Notes: generated from the letters alone by a model not told the origin. Shown: positions 8,864-19,183, numbered from the stretch's first letter. The stretch is DNA of 51,830 nt from Clostridia bacterium (GCA_017467445.1 JAFTSG010000014.1:83198-135027), one strand, 5' to 3'. Translations and numbers: made by a program.

Positions 8864-9247
8864 TTAGTCGTTTTCTTCTTTTTTTGCTTTATGATTAAGA
8901 AACATATTGTTTACTTTATCAACCATTTCGGGTACAAGGTCAAGCACCTTGTCAACCGTTGTTGTTCCTGTGTTTGCAGGAATAAGTCTTATTTTTTCAC
9001 CTGATATTACGAGGAAAGAAACCGGACTTACTTTAACGCCGCCGCCGCAGCCGCCGCCAAATCCGCTTCCTCCGTTTTTGCTTGGAATATCACTTCCGCC
9101 TGCACCGAATCCGCAGGAAATCTGTGTTACAGGAATAACAAGTGTACCGTCGTCGGTCTTTACTGCTTCGCCCACAACGTTACTTACATCTACCATTCCT
9201 TTTAAAGATTCTACTGAATCTTTTATGAGATCACCTAAGTTGTTCAT
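8864..9247 (-). CDS. ytfJ: GerW family sporulation protein (YtfJ)
   Basis: A 127-residue member of the GerW/YtfJ family, forespore-expressed in Bacillus subtilis and needed for normal L-alanine spore germination. The hallmark is visible: G..V.TDDGTLVIPVTQISCGFGAGGS, a glycine-rich stretch with GGGCGGG, then SPVSFLVISGEKIRLIPA. It overlaps the DUF2953 gene by four bases, and the same pair (ytfI-ytfJ) is adjacent in Bacillus. Together with dacF this gives the operon a sporulation flavour. The C-terminus is charged and there is no membrane segment. Confidence 0.9.
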   Translation of the reverse strand: MNNLGDLIKDSVESLKGMVDVSNVVGEAVKTDDGTLVIPVTQISCGFGAGGSDIPSKNGGSGFGGGCGGGVKVSPVSFLVISGEKIRLIPANTGTTTVDKVLDLVPEMVDKVNNMFLNHKAKKEEND

Positions 9248-9885
9248 TTTACATTTTCCTCCTTAGTGAAAAGTTTTTTAATATTTTTTACTGCTTTCCT
9301 GAGATTTTTATCGCCAATCCAGGCTACCATAACAAGCCCTAAAACCTTGCCCGGCCTTACATATAGTGTGCCTTTATTTTCAAGAATTAACCCCTCACCG
9401 CTTTTGAAATCGTGCGCTATATCAAGGAAATATTCTTTTTTCGGATGCTTTCTCATTATCCCTGCATACAGGTTATTAAGCACGCCGCAAACTATTCCGT
9501 ATGCAACGCCGTTATCCATAGGGTCGGAAAGTGCCACGCGCACATCGGTTTCAAAGCTGTCAATTCCAATTGTTCCTTTAACAAGCTTAAAAAGCACGGA
9601 CGCAATAGGCTTTGCCTCATCTTTAACCATGGTTATATCCGAAAGATTCATCTTTCGGTTTTTCGGTTTTTCGGCCGGTGTTTCCACTGCCGCTTCTTTC
9701 GGTTTCTTATTTTCCGAATCAAACAGCGTTTTGCCGAATACCGTTATTTTTGATTTAAATGTGATTTTGAAATTTTCAAGTTTAAGTTCATAGCTTATTC
9801 TGACTTTTTGCCACAAGACTACAGTAACTGCCGCAATAAGCACAAGAACTACTGCAAGAAAAACCATCATCCGGTTATACCTCAC
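9244..9885 (-). CDS. DUF2953 domain protein (YtfI-like)
   Basis: A 213-residue protein with an N-terminal membrane helix (MVFLAVVLVLIAAVTVVLW) and then a domain of about 190 residues. The pattern LKLENFKITFKSKI...F (pos. 30-55) and the C-terminal GYGIVCGVLNNL/LYVRPGKVLGLVMVAW segments match DUF2953. The function is unknown; association with ytfJ suggests a sporulation or envelope role. The middle (55-85) is low-complexity and rich in Lys, Pro and Glu, probably a disordered linker. It overlaps both neighbours (ytfJ by 4, scpB by 4 bases), so translation is coupled. Confidence 0.75.
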   Translation of the reverse strand: MRYNRMMVFLAVVLVLIAAVTVVLWQKVRISYELKLENFKITFKSKITVFGKTLFDSENKKPKEAAVETPAEKPKNRKMNLSDITMVKDEAKPIASVLFKLVKGTIGIDSFETDVRVALSDPMDNGVAYGIVCGVLNNLYAGIMRKHPKKEYFLDIAHDFKSGEGLILENKGTLYVRPGKVLGLVMVAWIGDKNLRKAVKNIKKLFTKEENVK

Positions 9886-10427
9886 ATATCATAAAAAGTA
9901 AGCTGAAGCGGTACGTTTTCAATGTCGGGAAGTTCTTCAATACTGCTGAGTCCGAATGTTTTCAGAAACTCATAGGTTGTTCTGTAAAGAAGTGGTTTAC
10001 CCGGCGAATCAAGCCTGCCGCATTCTTCAACAAGTCCACGTTCAACAAGTCTTGCAAGTGCCGCATCGCTGTTGACTCCGCGTATAAATTCAATGCTGGA
10101 ACGTGTTACCGGTTGGTTATATACAATAACCGACAGGGTTTCGAGTGCCGCATTTGAAAGGGCGGTCTGACGTTTCGGTTCAACAAGCTTTACAAGATAT
10201 TCATAATATTCCTGTTTTGTTGAAAGCTGATACGCCGATTCCATTTTTTTAAGGATTATCCCGCTGTTTTCACGCTGTTATTTTTCGGAAAGCTGTTGCA
10301 AGGCTTTTAGTACCTCCACATCGCTTTCTCCTGTTATTTCTATAAGCTCCGTTATTTCAACCGGCTCTCCCGCCGCAAAAAGCACAGCCTCAATAGTCGC
10401 TGTCAATTGATTCAAATTCACTTTCAT
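9882..10427 (-). pseudogene. scpB: scpB interrupted by an in-frame TAA stop
   Basis: ScpB is the winged-helix kleisin partner in the SMC-ScpAB condensin that organises and segregates the chromosome. A full 181-residue frame can be read from ATG 10427 (MKVNLNQLTATIEAVLFAAG, overlapping scpA by 38 bases) to the stop at 9882. Codon 50 is TAA (10280-10278), right where ScpB proteins continue with a tyrosine-like position before QRENSGI. Both sides match ScpB: the first winged helix up to LQQLSEK, then QRENSGIILKKMESAYQLST and the second winged helix (LERG.VE..GR.DSPGKPLLYRTT). A 120-codon frame from ATG 10244 covers the C-terminal part. This could be a real nonsense mutation, a sequencing error, or two re-initiated pieces. 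There is no frameshift; one base change (e.g. TAT to TAA) explains it. Confidence 0.85.
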
Positions 10428-11145
10428 CACCGCTTAATCTGCAAATAAGTTTATCATCCTCTTCGGTTATTTCAAGGTTTCCGCGGCGCATAAGTTCAAG
10501 CACCGCAAGGAATGTGGAAACCGCCGCAGGTCTTGTGAAGACCTCTTCAAATATTTCTTCAAATTCAAAGTTATCTTTATCTTTGAAAGCCGAAAACATA
10601 AATTTTATTCGGCTTGCAACAGTTACGCTTTCGCGTTTTACGATAACTTCAAAGTATTCTTTTTTGATAGGGGCTTTACGTTCGTTTCGTTCAATCACCG
10701 CCGCCATTGCTTCCAGAAGTCTTGATACGGGAATTTGTGTTTCCATATACCGCACTTTCGGAATTTCAATATCGTCCGGCGTTTTATAAAAAGTAAGCTT
10801 GTCCATATTCTGACGCGGCTGGAGATAGTCAACCGCATTTTTATATTTGGCATATTCAATAAGCCTGTCAACAAGCTCTGCTCTCGGGTCGCCCTCATCT
10901 TCATCTTCATTGTCGTCCGGAAGTAGCATTTTTGATTTGATATACAAAAGCTGTGCCGCCATTACAAGAAACTCGCCCGTTATTTCCATATCAAAGCGTT
11001 TCATCTCATTAAGATAATCAAGATACTGCCTTGTTATGTCTGCTATGGGAATATCAGTTATGCTAACCTTGTTTTTTTGTATAAGATGAAGAAGCAGGTC
11101 AAGCGGACCTTCAAAGGTTTCCAGCTTAAAAGTTACTGTTTCCAT
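10390..11145 (-). CDS. scpA: Segregation and condensation protein A (kleisin)
   Basis: Kleisin subunit that bridges the SMC head domains and binds ScpB in chromosome condensation. The 251 residues begin with the family signature FEGPLDLLLHLIQKNKVSITDIPIA (residues 10-34) and DYLNEM, followed by AQLLYIKSKMLLP near 70. The acidic linker DDNEDEDEGDP precedes the middle region. The C-terminal winged-helix-like end is VSTFLAVLELMRRGNLEITEEDD. Fifteen bases separate it from the site-2 protease upstream, and scpB starts inside its last 38 bases. Intact and of normal length, in contrast to its partner scpB. Confidence 0.95.
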   Translation of the reverse strand: METVTFKLETFEGPLDLLLHLIQKNKVSITDIPIADITRQYLDYLNEMKRFDMEITGEFLVMAAQLLYIKSKMLLPDDNEDEDEGDPRAELVDRLIEYAKYKNAVDYLQPRQNMDKLTFYKTPDDIEIPKVRYMETQIPVSRLLEAMAAVIERNERKAPIKKEYFEVIVKRESVTVASRIKFMFSAFKDKDNFEFEEIFEEVFTRPAAVSTFLAVLELMRRGNLEITEEDDKLICRLSGDESEFESIDSDY

Positions 11146-11160
11146 ATAAACACCTTTTCA

Positions 11161-11802
11161 CTAAATTATAAGTTTTACAAGAAAATCCGCAATTTCAACC
11201 ATTCCGTTAATCAAAAACCGGAACACCGGATTTATAACTCTGCCAAGCACGCCCGAAAAGCTTGCCAGCATAAGCAACATAAACAGCATATTCTGGCTTT
11301 GTTCCATACGGCATTTTGCATTGTACGGCAGAAAATACATAAGCACCTTTGACCCGTCAAGCGGCGGTATGGGAATAAGGTTAAATACCGCAAGACCTAC
11401 GTTAAGCGATGCAAATGTTGTAATAATCATTCCTGTCCATCCGCCAAGTATAACATTCGGGGCTGTATACACTAAAACAACATACACAATTATTGCGACA
11501 AACGCAAGTACTATATTTGAAAGCGGACCCGCAAGGCTTACCCATATAATTCCGCGGCTGCCCGATTTTGTAAACCTGTACGGATTGACCGGTACGGGTT
11601 TTGCCCATCCGAACCCGAGGAAAAACATTGCAAACGCACCAATCCAGTCAACATGTCTGATTGGATTAAGGCTGAGTCTCCCCATTTCTTTTGCGGTTGT
11701 ATCTCCAAGCTTATACGCAATAAATCCGTGTGCAAATTCGTGTACAGTAAGACATATGAGTATAAGCGGAATTGTAATCAATTTTTGAAGTAACAGTGAC
11801 AA
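11161..11802 (-). CDS. Site-2 protease family membrane metallopeptidase (M50)
   Basis: A 213-residue multi-pass membrane protein of the short M50B group found beside scpA in many Firmicutes. The zinc motif HEFAH is near residue 21 (TVHEFAHGFIAYKLGD) and the second motif NLIPIPPLDGSKV near 142-154 provides the third ligand Asp. About five hydrophobic segments are visible. These proteins are intramembrane proteases of unknown substrate; this one lacks a PDZ domain, unlike RseP/SpoIVFB variants. The frame opens with TTG at 11802, ten bases after GGAGG. A consensus promoter lies just upstream, making it the first gene of the long operon running down to 533. Confidence 0.85.
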   Translation of the reverse strand: MSLLLQKLITIPLILICLTVHEFAHGFIAYKLGDTTAKEMGRLSLNPIRHVDWIGAFAMFFLGFGWAKPVPVNPYRFTKSGSRGIIWVSLAGPLSNIVLAFVAIIVYVVLVYTAPNVILGGWTGMIITTFASLNVGLAVFNLIPIPPLDGSKVLMYFLPYNAKCRMEQSQNMLFMLLMLASFSGVLGRVINPVFRFLINGMVEIADFLVKLII

Positions 11803-11840
11803 AATTCTTACGCCTCCGAAAAATAGATATATATAGAAAT

Positions 11841-11869
11841 ATTATAGCATAAAATCATAGATAAATCAA
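11841..11869 (-). promoter_or_regulatory. Promoter of the site-2 protease/scpAB/.../tatD operon
   Basis: On the minus strand: -35 TTGATT (11869-11864), 17-base spacer, -10 TATAAT (11846-11841), close to the sigma-A consensus. It sits between the pdxK terminator and the TTG start at 11802, giving a leader of about 30 bases that contains the GGAGG ribosome binding site. No other strong promoter was seen before the aldolase promoter, so most genes from 11802 to 533 may depend on it. Confidence 0.75.
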
Positions 11870-11881
11870 CTGTTTTATAGC

Positions 11882-11918
11882 AAAAAAACTGTTGCCGCAC
11901 AATTTTGCAGCAACAGTT
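11882..11918 (-). terminator. Rho-independent terminator after pdxK
   Basis: Arms AACTGTTGC (11887-11895) and GCAACAGTT (11910-11918) pair perfectly. On the minus strand the hairpin is followed by a run of seven T (11888-11882). It ends the nth-uvrB-uvrA-gpsA-pdxK transcript just before the next promoter. Confidence 0.85.
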
Positions 11919-11929
11919 AAAATGCGTAT

Positions 11930-12730
11930 TTATTCAATTTCTTTCAAAAACTTTTCAAAAGCCACGCCGTTTTCCCTTTTTTCGCCGATTTCGAGAGAAT
12001 GTTTTGTTGTTTTATAAACAAATGCAGCACTTTTTTCTACCGCCTCTTTAAGAGGTGTTTCATTCATCATATACCCACAAAGCATAGATGCAAACAAATC
12101 TCCCGTACCCATATAATGCACGTAAATTTCTTCGGATTCGGCAATAAACCTTTCCCGTCCGCTTGCGAAATTTGCAATTCTGCCATTTCTGTGAACACCT
12201 GTAATAACAACGTTTTTTGCGCCAAGTGTATGGATTTTTTCCGCAAGTGCCCAGACCTCTTCATCTGTATAGTTTTCTTTATATTCCGCACCCGCAAGAA
12301 TTGCAGCTTCTGTTGTATTGGGCGTAACAACATCCGCAAGTGAAACAAGGCGTTTCATTTTTTCGCACATTACGGGAGTATATGTGGAATATATCTCGCC
12401 GTCATCTGCCATAACCGGATCAACAAGGACCCAGCTATTTTCCGATTTTTTGATGAAATTTTCAACTATATCAATTTGTTTCTCGCTGCCGAGAAAACCG
12501 GTATAAATACAGTCAAAATCAAGTCCTAAGTTTTCCCACGCATCAATATACGTCATCATTTTATCCGAATAATCGTCAAAAAAGTATGTACCAAACCCCG
12601 TGTGGTTTGATAAAATTGCCGTTGGAACAGGACAGCACTGAACGCCATGAGCTGAAAGCACCGGCAATGCTACCGTAATGGAGCATCTGCCAAAACCCGA
12701 CAGATCGTTTATAGCCGCTACCTTTTTCAT
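11930..12730 (-). CDS. pdxK: Pyridoxal/pyridoxamine kinase
   Basis: Phosphorylates pyridoxal, pyridoxamine or pyridoxine for salvage of vitamin B6 to pyridoxal 5'-phosphate. The 266 residues have the ribokinase-like fold of the PdxK/PdxY group. The N-terminal INDLSGFGRCSITVALPVLSA is typical of Firmicute pyridoxamine kinases. DPVMADDG near 130 is the ATP/substrate site, followed by TPNTTEAAIL. The catalytic GTGDLFASML lies near 220, with Asp as the base. PdxK, PdxY and ThiD-like kinases cannot be separated with certainty by eye, but the N-terminus argues against ThiD. Last gene of the repair/lipid operon, 14 bases after gpsA. Confidence 0.85.
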   Translation of the reverse strand: MKKVAAINDLSGFGRCSITVALPVLSAHGVQCCPVPTAILSNHTGFGTYFFDDYSDKMMTYIDAWENLGLDFDCIYTGFLGSEKQIDIVENFIKKSENSWVLVDPVMADDGEIYSTYTPVMCEKMKRLVSLADVVTPNTTEAAILAGAEYKENYTDEEVWALAEKIHTLGAKNVVITGVHRNGRIANFASGRERFIAESEEIYVHYMGTGDLFASMLCGYMMNETPLKEAVEKSAAFVYKTTKHSLEIGEKRENGVAFEKFLKEIE

Positions 12731-12744
12731 TTTGCTTCGTCCTT

Positions 12745-13755
12745 TCAGATTAATGTATCTTCCGTTTCATGTTTTTTCTGTCTGGTCATAAGTCTTCTTA
12801 CCGCATCTTTTACGGGTTTGTTTTCAAACAGAATTTTATACACTTCGGTTGTGATAGGCATATCTACCTTTGCTTTTTTTGCAAGCTTATATCCTGCAAG
12901 TGCTGCAGGCACACCCTCTACAACCATTTTTACTTCTTTTATAGCTTCATCGGTAGTTTTCCCCTGACCGATAAGAACACCTGCACGACGGTTTCTTGAA
13001 TGCATACTTGTGCATGTAACGATAAGGTCGCCCATACCCGAAAGTCCAAAAAAGGTTTCAGTTTTTGCACCCATTTTTACACCAAGGCGTGCAATTTCCG
13101 TCATACCTCTTGTCATAAGTGCCGCTTTTGCATTATCCCCAAGACCAAGTCCGTCTGCAATACCGGCACTTAGCGCAATTACATTTTTAAGTGCGCCGCC
13201 GTATTCCACGCCCGCCATATCATCGCTGATATAAACTCTAAAAAAGTCACACATAAACAAATCCTGAATCTTTTCAGCAACCTTTTTTTCATCTGCCGCA
13301 ACAACGTTTGTGGTTGCCATTTTTCTGGCAACCTCCTCCGCGTGTGACGGTCCCGACAAAATCGCAAGCCTTACCCCCGGAATATTTTCTTTTATAATTT
13401 CAGAAAGACGTTTATGCGTATCTGCATCAAGCCCTTTTGATACGCTTACAAGTATCTGTTTTTTTACATTAATGTGTTTTGCAAGTGCCGCCGATGTGGA
13501 CGAAACACCTTTTGACGGAACAGCAGAAACTATAATTTCCGTATCTTTTACCGCCTTTTCCATATTGCTTAAAAATTCCACATTTTCAGGAATTTTGATA
13601 CCCGGCAGGTATCTTTTGTTTTCTCTGCAAGCTATAAGCTCTTTTGTTTCTTCTTCAAGAAAAGACCACAGTTTTACATAATTGCCTTTTGATGCAAGAA
13701 GCAGAGCAATTGCAGTTCCCCATCCACCGCTGCCAAGAACAGTAACTTTTGTCAT
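12745..13755 (-). CDS. gpsA: Glycerol-3-phosphate dehydrogenase [NAD(P)+]
   Basis: Reduces dihydroxyacetone phosphate to sn-glycerol 3-phosphate, the backbone for phospholipids. The 336 residues start with the Rossmann motif GSGGWGTAIALLLA (8-21), followed by AVPS, SVSKGLD and LSGPSHAEEVA. The catalytic Lys region is EYGGALKNVIALSAGIADGL, with the substrate motif GDNAKAALMTRG. The C-terminal helical domain (GLSGMGDLIVTC, SRNRR.G) is complete. It follows uvrA by three bases in an operon with repair genes, an arrangement with no obvious functional logic. Length and motifs are standard. Confidence 0.96.
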   Translation of the reverse strand: MTKVTVLGSGGWGTAIALLLASKGNYVKLWSFLEEETKELIACRENKRYLPGIKIPENVEFLSNMEKAVKDTEIIVSAVPSKGVSSTSAALAKHINVKKQILVSVSKGLDADTHKRLSEIIKENIPGVRLAILSGPSHAEEVARKMATTNVVAADEKKVAEKIQDLFMCDFFRVYISDDMAGVEYGGALKNVIALSAGIADGLGLGDNAKAALMTRGMTEIARLGVKMGAKTETFFGLSGMGDLIVTCTSMHSRNRRAGVLIGQGKTTDEAIKEVKMVVEGVPAALAGYKLAKKAKVDMPITTEVYKILFENKPVKDAVRRLMTRQKKHETEDTLI

Positions 13756-13758
13756 ATA

Positions 13759-16587
13759 TTAACCCTCCAGTATCTTTTTAAGATATTCTCCGGTATAAGA
13801 ATTCTTGTTTTTTGCAACCTCTTCGGGTGTTCCCGCAACAACGATATTGCCGCATTTATCACCGCCGTCAGGACCAAGGTCGATTACATAATCTGCCGTT
13901 TTTATAACATCAAGATTATGTTCAATTACAATAACCGTGTTGCCGCCGTCAACAAGTCTTCGTAATACTTCTATAAGCTTGTGAACATCCGCACTGTGAA
14001 GTCCCGTTGTAGGTTCGTCAAGAATATATACGGTTTTGCCGGTTGCACGTCTTGCAAGCTCTGTTGCAAGCTTAACCCTTTGCGCTTCGCCGCCGGACAG
14101 CGTTGTGGAGCTTTGTCCAATTTTGATATAGCCAAGTCCCACATCAAAAAGTGTTTGCAGTTTACGCTTAATTTTCGGCAGGTTTTCAAAGAATTTAAGT
14201 CCTTCTTCAACCGTCATTTCAAGAACATCGTTTATACTTTTACCTTTATATTTTACTTCCAGAGTTTCGCGGTTATACCTTTTGCCTTTACATACCTCGC
14301 AGGGTACATAAACATCGGGCAAAAAATGCATTTCTATTTTAATAATACCGTCACCGCTGCAGGCTTCACATCTGCCGCCGCGAACGTTAAAACTGAAACG
14401 TCCCGCATTAAAGCCGCGCATTTTAGCGTCGTTTGTTGCTGCATAAAGTTCGCGGATATCGGTAAATACGCCGGTATAAGTTGCCGGATTTGAACGGGGT
14501 GTTCTTCCTATAGGCGACTGGTCAATCTGGATAACCTTGTCAAGCAGGTCTATCCCCTCAATTTTATCGCATGCGCCCGGCACAGTTTTTGCACCGTTTA
14601 ATTCAGATGCCAGCTTTTTATATAAAACCTCGTTAATAAGCGAGCTTTTCCCACTGCCCGATACACCTGTAACGGCAGTCAGTACGCCAAGCGGAATTTT
14701 TACATTCACTTTATTAAGATTATTTTCTTTTGCGCCTTTGATATGCAAAAATCCGCCGTTTCCGGCAAGGCGTTTTTCCGGCACTTCAATTTTCTTTTTT
14801 CCGCTTAAATACTGACCGGTAATGGAACGTTCACTTTTCATTATATCTTCAATGCTACCGGCCGCAACAACCTCGCCTCCGTGTACTCCCGCACCGGGAC
14901 CGATATCAACAATATAGTCAGCACTAAGCATTGTTTCTTCGTCGTGTTCAACAACGATAAGTGTGTTCCCAAGGTCACGAAGACCTTTGAGCGCCTCAAT
15001 AAGCTTTGCATTGTCTTTCTGATGAAGTCCGATACTCGGCTCATCAAGAATATAAAGCACTCCGGTAAGGCCGGAGCCTATCTGCGTTGCAAGACGTATA
15101 CGCTGTGCCTCACCGCCTGAGAGCGTACCCGACGCCCTTGAAAGTGTAAGATACTCAAGTCCTACGGTTTTAAGGAACGAAAGTCTTGCATTAAGCTCTT
15201 TTATTATTTCGTGAGCAATTGTTTTTTCCTTTTCCGTAAGTTTAAGATTGTTTATGAATTCAAGTTCGTCAGTTACCGACATATCAGTAAATTCTTTTAT
15301 GCTTTTGCCGCCGACTTTAACTGAAAGTGCTTCCGGACGCAATCTTGCTCCCCTGCAGGATTGACAGGGTTTGTCTGTCATAAGACCTTCAAACTCCGTT
15401 TTAACCCAATCGGAGCTTGTTTCGTTATATCGGCGTTTCAGGTTTGTTATAATACCCTCGAATTTATTTATAAGCTTGCCTTCAAACTTTGATTTTTTAT
15501 AGTTAAGTTCAATTTCCTCGTCGCTTCCGTAAAGGATAATATCCATTATTTCCTTGCTTAAATCCTTTATCGGTGTATCCATAGAAAATCCGTATTTTGC
15601 AGAAAGTGCTTTAAAATAAGTGTTTGCAATACTGCCCTCAATGTTGATGGAGTACCAGCTGCTTGCCTTTACTGCTCCATCATTAAACGACAGGTTTTTG
15701 TTTGGTATAATAAGGTCGGGCGAAAATTCCAGTACAAACCCAAGCCCGCTGCATTCGGGGCACGCGCCGAACGGGCTGTTGAATGAAAACATTCGTGGTG
15801 CAAGCTCGTCAATGCTTATGCCGCAATCCGTGCAGGCATAGTTCTGGCTGAACATAATTTCTTCTCCGCCGAGCACCTGCACCACAGCAAGTCCGCCGCT
15901 GAGTTTAAGTGCCGTTTCAAGAGAATCCGATATTCTGGATTTTGATTCCGCGCGCACAATAATTCTGTCAACAACAATTTCTATATTATGTTTTTTATTT
16001 TTTTCAAGTGTAATTTCTTCTTCAAGCTCGTACATATTGCCATCAACACGTACACGTACAAAACCGCTTTTTTTAGCATCTTCAAAAATTGTCTGATGTG
16101 TTCCTTTTTTGCCACGGACAACGGGCGCCATTATAACAAGCTTTGTCCCCTCTTCAAACGACATTACCTTATCCACAATCTGGTCAATTGTCTGCTGTTT
16201 TATAGGTTTGCCGCATTTTGGGCAATGCGGTCGGCCTATTCTTGCGTATAAAAGACGCAGGTAGTCATAGATTTCCGTTACCGTGCCAACCGTTGACCTT
16301 GGGTTTTTTGACGTGGTTTTCTGGTCAATGGAAATTGCAGGCGAAAGCCCTTCAATATAATCCACTTCGGGTTTATCCATCTGCCCGAGAAACTGACGTG
16401 CATATGCAGAAAGTGATTCCACGTAACGTCTTTGCCCCTCGGCATATATGGTATCAAACGCAAGCGAGGATTTTCCCGAACCGGAAAGCCCCGTCATAAC
16501 AACCATTTTATCACGCGGGATTTCAAGGTTTATATTTTTTAAATTGTTTTCTCTTGCACCTTGTATAACAATTTTATCTTTAGCCAT
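13759..16587 (-). CDS. uvrA: Excinuclease ABC subunit A
   Basis: Damage-recognition ATPase of nucleotide excision repair, loading UvrB at lesions. The 942 residues carry two ABC ATPase modules. P-loops are [13 protein letters not shown] (residue ~32) and [13 protein letters not shown] (~640), with signatures [12 protein letters not shown] and [12 protein letters not shown] and Walker B segments [11 protein letters not shown] and [11 protein letters not shown]. Zinc modules are CPKCG (~120), CTDCG...CPECSGLG and CEACSGDG...CEVCKG. It overlaps the uvrB stop by eight bases, so the two subunits are translationally coupled. Full length with all motifs intact. Confidence 0.98.
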   Translation of the reverse strand: MAKDKIVIQGARENNLKNINLEIPRDKMVVMTGLSGSGKSSLAFDTIYAEGQRRYVESLSAYARQFLGQMDKPEVDYIEGLSPAISIDQKTTSKNPRSTVGTVTEIYDYLRLLYARIGRPHCPKCGKPIKQQTIDQIVDKVMSFEEGTKLVIMAPVVRGKKGTHQTIFEDAKKSGFVRVRVDGNMYELEEEITLEKNKKHNIEIVVDRIIVRAESKSRISDSLETALKLSGGLAVVQVLGGEEIMFSQNYACTDCGISIDELAPRMFSFNSPFGACPECSGLGFVLEFSPDLIIPNKNLSFNDGAVKASSWYSINIEGSIANTYFKALSAKYGFSMDTPIKDLSKEIMDIILYGSDEEIELNYKKSKFEGKLINKFEGIITNLKRRYNETSSDWVKTEFEGLMTDKPCQSCRGARLRPEALSVKVGGKSIKEFTDMSVTDELEFINNLKLTEKEKTIAHEIIKELNARLSFLKTVGLEYLTLSRASGTLSGGEAQRIRLATQIGSGLTGVLYILDEPSIGLHQKDNAKLIEALKGLRDLGNTLIVVEHDEETMLSADYIVDIGPGAGVHGGEVVAAGSIEDIMKSERSITGQYLSGKKKIEVPEKRLAGNGGFLHIKGAKENNLNKVNVKIPLGVLTAVTGVSGSGKSSLINEVLYKKLASELNGAKTVPGACDKIEGIDLLDKVIQIDQSPIGRTPRSNPATYTGVFTDIRELYAATNDAKMRGFNAGRFSFNVRGGRCEACSGDGIIKIEMHFLPDVYVPCEVCKGKRYNRETLEVKYKGKSINDVLEMTVEEGLKFFENLPKIKRKLQTLFDVGLGYIKIGQSSTTLSGGEAQRVKLATELARRATGKTVYILDEPTTGLHSADVHKLIEVLRRLVDGGNTVIVIEHNLDVIKTADYVIDLGPDGGDKCGNIVVAGTPEEVAKNKNSYTGEYLKKILEG

Positions 16588-18535
16588 TTATGCTTTCACT
16601 TAACTCCTTTATTTTATCACGAAGCGATGCCGCCAGCTCGAAATCAAGCATTTTTGCGGCTTTCTGCATTTCTTTTGTAAGGTTTGCAATAAGTTTTGCA
16701 GCATCTTTTTTACTGCGCTTTGCCGGTTCCTGTGCATCAGGCCGCGTTGCTTCAATAACGTCATATACCGCTTTTATAATGGTTTTCGGTGTTATGCCGT
16801 TTTGTTTATTGTAATCGTCCTGAATTTTCCTTCTTCTGTTTGTTTCATCTATTGCCGCTTTCATTGCAGGTGTAATTTTATCGGCATACATAATAACTCT
16901 GCCCTCGGCGTTTCGTGCCGCACGGCCTATTGTCTGGATAAGCGATGTTTCGCTGCGAAGGAAACCTTCTTTATCCGAATCAAGTATTGCCACAAGCGAT
17001 ACTTCCGGCAGGTCAAGACCTTCACGAAGAAGGTTGATTCCCACAAGCACATCAAACTTACCAAGACGAAGATTGCGGATTATTTCCATACGTTCAAGTG
17101 CTTCAACGTCCGAATGAAGATATTGAACTTTAATCCCCTGTTCGGTTAAGTAGTCCGTCAATGCTTCCGCCATACGTTTGGTAAGCGTGGTTACAAGTGT
17201 ACGCTGATTTTTTTCGATGCCCTCATTTATTTCGTGCAGCAAATCGTCAATCTGCCCTTCTATAGGGCGCACAAAAATTTCAGGGTCAAGAAGCCCTGTC
17301 GGTCTTATAACCTGCTGAACAACTTGCGACGAATGTTCTTTTTCATACACTGCCGGAGTTGCCGAAACATATATTGTCTGGTGTATTTTCTTTTCAAACT
17401 CATCAAATTTAAGCGGTCTGTTATCAAATGCTGACGGAAGTCTAAATCCGTAGTTTACAAGAGATTCTTTTCTTGCTCTGTCGCCGTTATACATTGCACG
17501 CACCTGCGGAATTGTAACGTGCGATTCGTCCACTACAAGCAGAAAATCGTCGGGGAAATAGTCGAGCAGTGTGTACGGAGTAGAGCCTGCCGCACGTCCT
17601 GCCAGGTGGCGCGAATAGTTTTCTATACCGCTGCAAAATCCGATTTCGGAAAGCATTTCCATATCGTATCTTGTACGCTGTTCAATTCTCTGTTTTTCAA
17701 GAAACTTGTCGTTTTCTTCAAAGTATTTAATTCGCTCGTCAAGCTCCTCATTTATATTTTCAATAGCTATGCGTAGTTTGTCTTTCGGTGTTGCATAGTG
17801 TGATGCAGGAAATATTGCTATATGATTTCTTATGCCAATTGTATTTCCCGTAACATAATCCACTTCTTTTATTTTTTCAATTTCATCGCCGAAAAACTCA
17901 ATTCGCACAACGTTTTCGGCACCTGCAGGATAGATTTCAACAACGTCGCCGCGCACACGGAATGTGCCCCTTGCAAAATCCGTATCCGCACGCTCGTACT
18001 GAATTTCCACAAGCTGACGGAGAACTTCATCACGGTCTTTTTGCATACCGGGGCGCAGTGAAACCATAAGATTTTTATAATCCATTGGATCTCCAAGCCC
18101 ATATATACAACTGACTGATGATACAATTATAACGTCTTTTCGTTCAAAAAGTGCCGCTGTTGCCGAGTGGCGAAGTTTATCTATTTCATCGTTTATAGAC
18201 GAATCTTTTTCAATGTAAGTGTCGGTTTGTGCAATGTATGCTTCCGGCTGGTAATAGTCATAATAGGAAACAAAATATTCAACTGCGTTGTTAGGGAAAA
18301 ATTCTTTAAATTCATTGCAAAGCTGTGCCGCAAGAGTTTTGTTGTGTGCAAGCACAAGCGTAGGTTTGTTAACCTTTTCGATTACATTTGCAATTGTATA
18401 TGTTTTTCCGCTGCCCGTTACACCAAGCAGAATCTGCCCGGTTTTACCGCGGAGCACACCTTCAGCAAGCTTTTCAACTGCCTGCGGCTGGTCGCCCGTT
18501 GGTTTAAACGGTGATACAAGTTCAAATTTATCCAT
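16580..18535 (-). CDS. uvrB: Excinuclease ABC subunit B
   Basis: DNA helicase-like subunit that verifies damage and recruits UvrC. The 651 residues contain the P-loop [14 protein letters not shown] near 38-51 and the beta-hairpin region [20 protein letters not shown] near 92-111. The helicase motif V motif-like [14 protein letters not shown] is near 505, and QTIGRAARN is the motif VI arginine finger. The C-terminal UVR domain ([22 protein letters not shown]) binds UvrC. uvrC is not in the window. ATG 18535, nine bases after nth. In most genomes uvrB-uvrA form their own unit; here nth precedes them. Confidence 0.98.
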   Translation of the reverse strand: MDKFELVSPFKPTGDQPQAVEKLAEGVLRGKTGQILLGVTGSGKTYTIANVIEKVNKPTLVLAHNKTLAAQLCNEFKEFFPNNAVEYFVSYYDYYQPEAYIAQTDTYIEKDSSINDEIDKLRHSATAALFERKDVIIVSSVSCIYGLGDPMDYKNLMVSLRPGMQKDRDEVLRQLVEIQYERADTDFARGTFRVRGDVVEIYPAGAENVVRIEFFGDEIEKIKEVDYVTGNTIGIRNHIAIFPASHYATPKDKLRIAIENINEELDERIKYFEENDKFLEKQRIEQRTRYDMEMLSEIGFCSGIENYSRHLAGRAAGSTPYTLLDYFPDDFLLVVDESHVTIPQVRAMYNGDRARKESLVNYGFRLPSAFDNRPLKFDEFEKKIHQTIYVSATPAVYEKEHSSQVVQQVIRPTGLLDPEIFVRPIEGQIDDLLHEINEGIEKNQRTLVTTLTKRMAEALTDYLTEQGIKVQYLHSDVEALERMEIIRNLRLGKFDVLVGINLLREGLDLPEVSLVAILDSDKEGFLRSETSLIQTIGRAARNAEGRVIMYADKITPAMKAAIDETNRRRKIQDDYNKQNGITPKTIIKAVYDVIEATRPDAQEPAKRSKKDAAKLIANLTKEMQKAAKMLDFELAASLRDKIKELSESING

Positions 18536-18544
18536 AAGTTTCCT

Positions 18545-19183
18545 CTATTTACTCTTTTTAATGCGTTTTTTACAAAGATGCGCAATCGGACATATTTCGC
18601 ACTGCGGCGAAATTGCTTTGCACACTGCACGTCCGTGATATACAAGGCAATGACAAAACCCAGCGCTTGTAGACGGGTTTAATATTTTCATAAGGTCAAA
18701 CTCTATTTTTGCAGGGTCGGTATTATCAGTAAGACCTATACGGTAAGCAATTCGTTTTGCGTGGGTATCAATAACAACTGCAGGTTTATTATACACATCG
18801 CCGAGAATTATATTAGCTGTTTTTCTGCCCACACCGGGAAGAGTGAGTAGTTCGTCCATGTTATCCGGTACAACGCCGCCAAAATCCGTAAGGAGTTTTA
18901 TGCAGCAGCCTATTATATTTCTTGCTTTATTTCGAAAAAAGCCCGTTGAATGAATATAGCTTTCAAGCTCAGTTACATCAGCCTCGGCAAAATCCTTGGC
19001 TGTTTTATATCTTTCAAACAAAGCAGGTGTTACAAGGTTTACCCTTGCGTCGGTGCACTGCGCCGCAAGCTGTGTTGCAATTAAAAGCTGCAGTGGATTT
19101 TCAAAATCAAGCGAACATTTTGCATCCGCATAAACCCTATTAAAAATCTTTTCAATTTCTGCTGCAATTTCTTTTTTTCGCAA
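18545..19183 (-). CDS. nth: Endonuclease III (base excision DNA glycosylase/AP lyase)
   Basis: Removes oxidised pyrimidines and cleaves abasic sites. The 212 residues show the helix-hairpin-helix LLTLPGVGRKTANIIL with the catalytic Lys in GRKTAN (~119) and the catalytic Asp in VIDTHAKRI. The C-terminal 4Fe-4S cluster is C-H-C...C...C-E-I-C-P...C (~186-205). The start is TTG at 19183 with AGAGGTGA upstream and a family-like N-terminus MRKKEIAAEIEKIF. No ATG is available nearby. First gene of the repair operon, driven by the promoter at 19223-19252. Confidence 0.95.
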   Translation of the reverse strand: MRKKEIAAEIEKIFNRVYADAKCSLDFENPLQLLIATQLAAQCTDARVNLVTPALFERYKTAKDFAEADVTELESYIHSTGFFRNKARNIIGCCIKLLTDFGGVVPDNMDELLTLPGVGRKTANIILGDVYNKPAVVIDTHAKRIAYRIGLTDNTDPAKIEFDLMKILNPSTSAGFCHCLVYHGRAVCKAISPQCEICPIAHLCKKRIKKSK

